Made by a program: the position numbers and the translations under genes
The notes under the pieces: generated by a model
Told to the model about the DNA's origin: nothing
The model's input: only the letters and a program-made list of their open reading frames with translations
The model's database searches: none
Assembly (NCBI GenBank): GCA_003457075.1
Contig: DMIY01000127.1
Coordinates: forward strand, 1-8,211
Source: Desulfotomaculum sp.
GTDB lineage: Bacteria; Bacillota; Desulfotomaculia; Desulfotomaculales; Nap2-2B
Direction: 5' to 3'
Length of the DNA: 8,211 nucleotides
Shown: positions 6,018-8,211 of the stretch, in pieces
Layout: each line of letters opens with the position of its first letter
Numbering within the stretch: the stretch's first letter is position 1

Positions 6018-6782
6018 GTGACGCGTTTTTCCATTGGCCTGATTGTTTTGGTGGTTATTTCCATGCTTATCTATTTTGGCCTGGCTCACCGCGCGCTTGA
6101 CCGCATGCGGCTTTCTGATCGTGGCGCTTTGGGAATAATCGTGGCTCTAATTATAGGCAGCTTTATCGATCTCCCGGTACCCGGCGGGCGTTATCCGGTC
6201 ACTGTTAATGTGGGTGGGGCACTGGTTCCCGTGGGGTTAGCCATCTATCTATTGGTAAAAGCAGGTACTGCCCGTGAATGGATTCGTGCCCTGGCGGCTT
6301 CGGTAGTAACTGCAGTGGCCATCTTTGCGGTTGGTTCGCTTTTAATGCAAGGTATTGTTGAACCGGGGGGAAGATTTGAATATCTTGATTCTTTATGGGT
6401 TTATCCGCTGGTAGGTGGTACGGTGGCTTACCTGGCGGGCCGTTCACGGCGGTCTGCTTTCATCGCTGCTACACTTGGTGTTTTATTGATGGATATCGGT
6501 TATTATTTCTGGCTGGTGAGCCGGGGAGCCCCTGCGGGCCGGGTGTCTATTGGTGGGGCGGGAGCTTTTGATGCTATTGTTATGGCAGGTATACTGGCCA
6601 TTTTAATTGCCGAGGTGGCAGGTGAAGTGCGTGAACGTCTTCAAGGTGGACCTGCAACAGAAGGAAGACCGGCTTCATTGCTGAAGGGGTTAAGAAAACC
6701 CCTGGTGGATATGAATACAGAAGATAAAGAGGAGAACACAAAAAAGGGAGGAGGTTTTACCGGTGAAGAAGACAAAGAATAA
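6018..6782 (+). CDS. Polytopic membrane protein of unknown function, probably DUF1614 family
   Basis: The 254-residue protein is mostly hydrophobic, with about six or seven predicted membrane segments (near residues 4-22, 36-51, 64-81, 90-110, 125-141, 147-165 and 182-200). The pattern GSFIDLPVP followed by VNVGGALVPVGLAIYLL resembles what I remember of DUF1614, a bacterial and archaeal membrane family with no assigned function. I cannot confirm this without a profile search. The segment FIAATLGVLLMDIGYY and the glycine-rich IGGAGAFDAIVMAGILA look like further conserved membrane parts. Residues ~205-254 form a charged, probably cytoplasmic tail rich in Lys, Glu and Asp. Start GTG 6018 is supported by AGGGAGGT (6001-6008) 9 nt upstream. 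Its 3' end overlaps spoIIP by 20 nt, so the two are surely cotranscribed. Context suggests a role in sporulation or the cell envelope; this is guilt by association only. Confidence 0.85.
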   Translation: MTRFSIGLIVLVVISMLIYFGLAHRALDRMRLSDRGALGIIVALIIGSFIDLPVPGGRYPVTVNVGGALVPVGLAIYLLVKAGTAREWIRALAASVVTAVAIFAVGSLLMQGIVEPGGRFEYLDSLWVYPLVGGTVAYLAGRSRRSAFIAATLGVLLMDIGYYFWLVSRGAPAGRVSIGGAGAFDAIVMAGILAILIAEVAGEVRERLQGGPATEGRPASLLKGLRKPLVDMNTEDKEENTKKGGGFTGEEDKE

Positions 6783-7947
6783 AATTCTGGCGGGCCTTTG
6801 TTTGATCATTGCGGGAGTATCTTTTTTGATTTTCATCAATGGTTACAACATTTCCTTGCCTGCTGTAAGTATTGCAAGTATTTTTAAAGAACTGGAAGAT
6901 GAGCTTGCACCAGGCAAATCATGCACGATTAAGGATGAGGAAGGTACAGTAATTACAAAAATTTCCCGTTACATACACACGGGTGATGAAGTTATTACCG
7001 CTGAAGGGCGTCACTATCGTGTACAACAGATAAAAGGGAATACAGCACAGGCCCGTTTTATCGGGATGGATGAGAAATTGCTGGCTTACAGTGATTTTTA
7101 TGCCAGGATGGAGATGCCGGCAGTTGCTGTAGTCAGGAATACCCGTTCAGTAGGCATCTACCACACGCATAGCGATGAATCCTATGTGCCTTCCGACGGC
7201 ACTGAATCCATTCCTTTTCACGGCGGAATTTTTCAGGTTGGTGATGCTTATACCAACACTCTCTCCCGCGATGGAGCAAAGGTATTTTATGATAAAACCC
7301 CTCACGATCCGCACGACAACAATGCTTATTACCGTTCCCGGCGAACGGCTGCGCGGTTGATGAAATCCAACCCGATAGCCTTGTTTGATGTGCACCGGGA
7401 TGGCATTGACGATCCAGGTTTTTACCAGCGTAGTGTTTCCAACCAGGATGTAGCCCAGATGCGCCTGGTGGTGGGCCGGGAAAATCCGCGTATGTCTGCC
7501 AACCTTGATTTTGCCAGGCGGATGATGGCTTACGCCAATAAAATGCACTGGCCAATAACTAAAGAAATCTTTATCGGCAAGGGTAATTATAACCAGGATT
7601 TGTTGCCTACGGCCCTGCTTATTGAAGCAGGAACTTATACCAATAAAAAAGAGGAAGCAATGCGCGGTATTTCTTTACTGGCCGACGCCGTGCCGGTAGT
7701 ATTGGGTATTACCGGGCCGCCGGTTCGTCCGGGTGCGCCCGAATATAGTAAGCCGGTTACTGATCCAACTGCCCGTCAGCCCGGCAGTTGGACTGCCCTG
7801 GCATGGATTGCCGGCCTCACCTTGCTGGCCGGGGGAGCCTTTCTGTTGATCAGCGCGGGAGGATGGAGAGAAGCTAAAAGCCGTCTTGCTCATTTCTTTG
7901 GGCGGGAATTTGCTGATATTCTAGGGTCGCGATGGAAGAGAAAGTAA
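6763..7947 (+). CDS. spoIIP: Stage II sporulation protein P-family peptidoglycan hydrolase
   Basis: SpoIIP acts with SpoIID and SpoIIM to degrade peptidoglycan during engulfment of the forespore, as an amidase and endopeptidase. This 394-residue protein has an N-terminal membrane segment (about 8-27) and a catalytic region from ~128 to 315. Family landmarks are GIYHTHSDESYVPSDG (131-146, with metal-type His134/His136 and Glu139), a His-rich HDPHDNN (181-187), LFDVHRDG (207-214) and NYNQDLLPTALLIEAGTYTN (275-294, with Glu288). A proline-rich linker is followed by a second hydrophobic segment (about 344-365) and a basic tail. Well-studied SpoIIP proteins have only the N-terminal anchor, so the C-terminal segment is unusual. 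Start GTG 6763 is supported by GGGAGGAGG (6746-6754) 8 nt upstream. It overlaps the membrane-protein gene by 20 nt. It is not beside gpr as in Bacillus and could be a second paralogue. Family call strong; engulfment role inferred. Confidence 0.9.
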   Translation: MKKTKNKILAGLCLIIAGVSFLIFINGYNISLPAVSIASIFKELEDELAPGKSCTIKDEEGTVITKISRYIHTGDEVITAEGRHYRVQQIKGNTAQARFIGMDEKLLAYSDFYARMEMPAVAVVRNTRSVGIYHTHSDESYVPSDGTESIPFHGGIFQVGDAYTNTLSRDGAKVFYDKTPHDPHDNNAYYRSRRTAARLMKSNPIALFDVHRDGIDDPGFYQRSVSNQDVAQMRLVVGRENPRMSANLDFARRMMAYANKMHWPITKEIFIGKGNYNQDLLPTALLIEAGTYTNKKEEAMRGISLLADAVPVVLGITGPPVRPGAPEYSKPVTDPTARQPGSWTALAWIAGLTLLAGGAFLLISAGGWREAKSRLAHFFGREFADILGSRWKRK

Positions 7948-7949
7948 GC

Positions 7950-8087
7950 ATGGAGAGGAAAACAGATGTTGGTTATCAACTCGCGCAGGCGCCTTCTGCA
8001 CTGGTTATTGATATTTTAACCATAATCTTCAGCCGGTTTTTCATGACCGGGGAAACAATGCTGTTCCAGACTGATTATACTACTTGA
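7950..8087 (+). other. Doubtful 45-codon ORF downstream of spoIIP
   Basis: An ATG 2 nt after the spoIIP stop opens a 45-codon frame (MERKTDVGYQL at the start, a hydrophobic ALVIDILTIIFSRFF core, ending TDYTT). Upstream only a poor GGAAGAG (7934-7940) could serve as ribosome binding site. The hydrophobic core could be a membrane segment. I recognise no family, and it may be noncoding. Confidence 0.15.
7966..8019 (+). other. Doubtful 17-codon ORF with a good Shine-Dalgarno
   Basis: GGAGAGG (7952-7958) lies 7 nt before ATG 7966, which encodes MLVINSRRRLLHWLLIF and then stops. The signal is better than that of the overlapping 45-codon frame. It could be a tiny basic-hydrophobic peptide, the decayed start of a former third operon gene, or chance. 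Confidence 0.15.
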
Positions 8088-8112
8088 TAAGCGGTATAAA
8101 TTGTATTATACT
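8084..8112 (+). promoter_or_regulatory. Sigma-A-type promoter, likely for the downstream tRNA gene
   Basis: TTGATA (8084-8089) and TATACT (8107-8112) are separated by exactly 17 nt, with 4/6 and 5/6 consensus matches. The start point would be near 8119, giving a leader of about 70 nt before the tRNA at 8192. It is the best vegetative promoter in the window and lies in a gene-free stretch. Confidence 0.65.
8094..8111. repeat. Inverted repeat GTATAA-N6-TTATAC over the promoter spacer and -10
   Basis: A perfect 6-bp dyad with a 6-nt centre occupies the spacer and most of the -10 box of the promoter at 8084-8112. Its position suits an operator, but the DNA is AT-rich and the match may be chance. 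Confidence 0.25.
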
Positions 8113-8153
8113 AAATGTAATCCGTGTACCTGCAAAATAAACTGAAATAGGGT

Positions 8154-8188
8154 AAAAATCAATCAAGCCATTGATATTCCTGATTTTT
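8154..8188 (+). repeat. Hairpin in the presumed 5' leader of the tRNA transcript
   Basis: AAAAATCA (8154-8161) pairs with TGATTTTT (8181-8188). Nested inside, ATCAA (8162-8166) pairs with TTGAT (8171-8175) around a GCCA loop, leaving a 5-nt bulge (ATTCC). The structure ends 3 nt before the tRNA. The stem is nearly all A-T, so it is weak. The T run at 8184-8189 could give it some terminator character for transcripts arriving from spoIIP. Confidence 0.35.
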
Positions 8189-8191
8189 TAT

Positions 8192-8211
8192 GTCCCAGTA
8201 GCTCAGCTGGA
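8192..8211 (+). tRNA. tRNA gene, 5' end only (possibly tRNA-Arg)
   Basis: The last 20 bases read as the start of a tRNA: a 7-nt acceptor strand GTCCCAG, TA at positions 8-9, the D-stem GCTC and D-loop AGCTGGA. The anticodon lies outside the window. From memory, the GTCCCAGTAGCTCAG start resembles Firmicute tRNA-Arg genes, but this is only a guess. Confidence 0.8.

Noticed and set aside
8033..8050. CCGGT-N8-ACCGG stem as the spoIIP terminator
   Set aside because: Only 5 bp with an 8-nt loop, followed by GGAAAC instead of T residues.
8104..8140. Minus-strand promoter (TTGCAG ... TATAAT) in the spacer before the tRNA
   Set aside because: The spacer is 19 nt, the plus-strand promoter over the same bases is better, and no minus-strand gene lies within the window for it to serve.

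Overview
The window reads as chromosomal housekeeping DNA from an endospore-forming Clostridia-type Firmicute. I would guess Peptococcaceae, Desulfotomaculum/Pelotomaculum or a relative, but this is inferred from gene content only. The evidence is a sporulation peptidoglycan hydrolase (SpoIIP), a fused IspH-ribosomal protein S1 gene of the kind known in Clostridia, AGGAGG-rich ribosome binding sites, frequent GTG starts and all genes on one strand. I see no insertion sequences, phage genes, CRISPR arrays or other signs of transfer.

Positions 1-2278 hold the end of an aromatic amino-acid block: the 3' part of tyrA (prephenate dehydrogenase with a C-terminal ACT domain) and complete aroA (EPSP synthase). 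The two genes are 4 nt apart, and the tyrA stop codon lies inside the aroA Shine-Dalgarno. An AT-rich spacer (2279-2421) carries weak promoter candidates and a small dyad. Positions 2422-5877 hold a tight cluster: cmk (CMP kinase), plsC (lysophosphatidate acyltransferase) and an ispH::rpsA fusion (isoprenoid reductase plus four S1 RNA-binding domains). The aroA-cmk-rpsA order matches a widespread bacterial arrangement. The cluster links nucleotide, phospholipid, isoprenoid and translation functions, and ends at a clear intrinsic terminator (5931-5955).

Positions 5956-7947 hold a second, two-gene unit: an uncharacterised polytopic membrane protein (probably DUF1614) overlapping a SpoIIP-family hydrolase by 20 nt. 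A forespore-type (sigma-F/sigma-G-like) promoter match sits between the terminator and these genes, which would fit a sporulation unit. From 7948 to 8191 there is no convincing protein gene, only two doubtful micro-ORFs, a good sigma-A-type promoter with a dyad over its -10, and a hairpin. The window ends 20 nt into a tRNA gene, possibly tRNA-Arg.

No wholly new system is evident. The observations most worth following up are: a perfect internal Shine-Dalgarno plus in-frame ATG at the IspH/S1 junction, which could release free S1 from the fusion gene; the DUF1614-SpoIIP pair with its sporulation-type promoter and a SpoIIP with a membrane segment at each end; and two junctions where a stop codon is embedded in an extended GGTGAT ribosome binding site.
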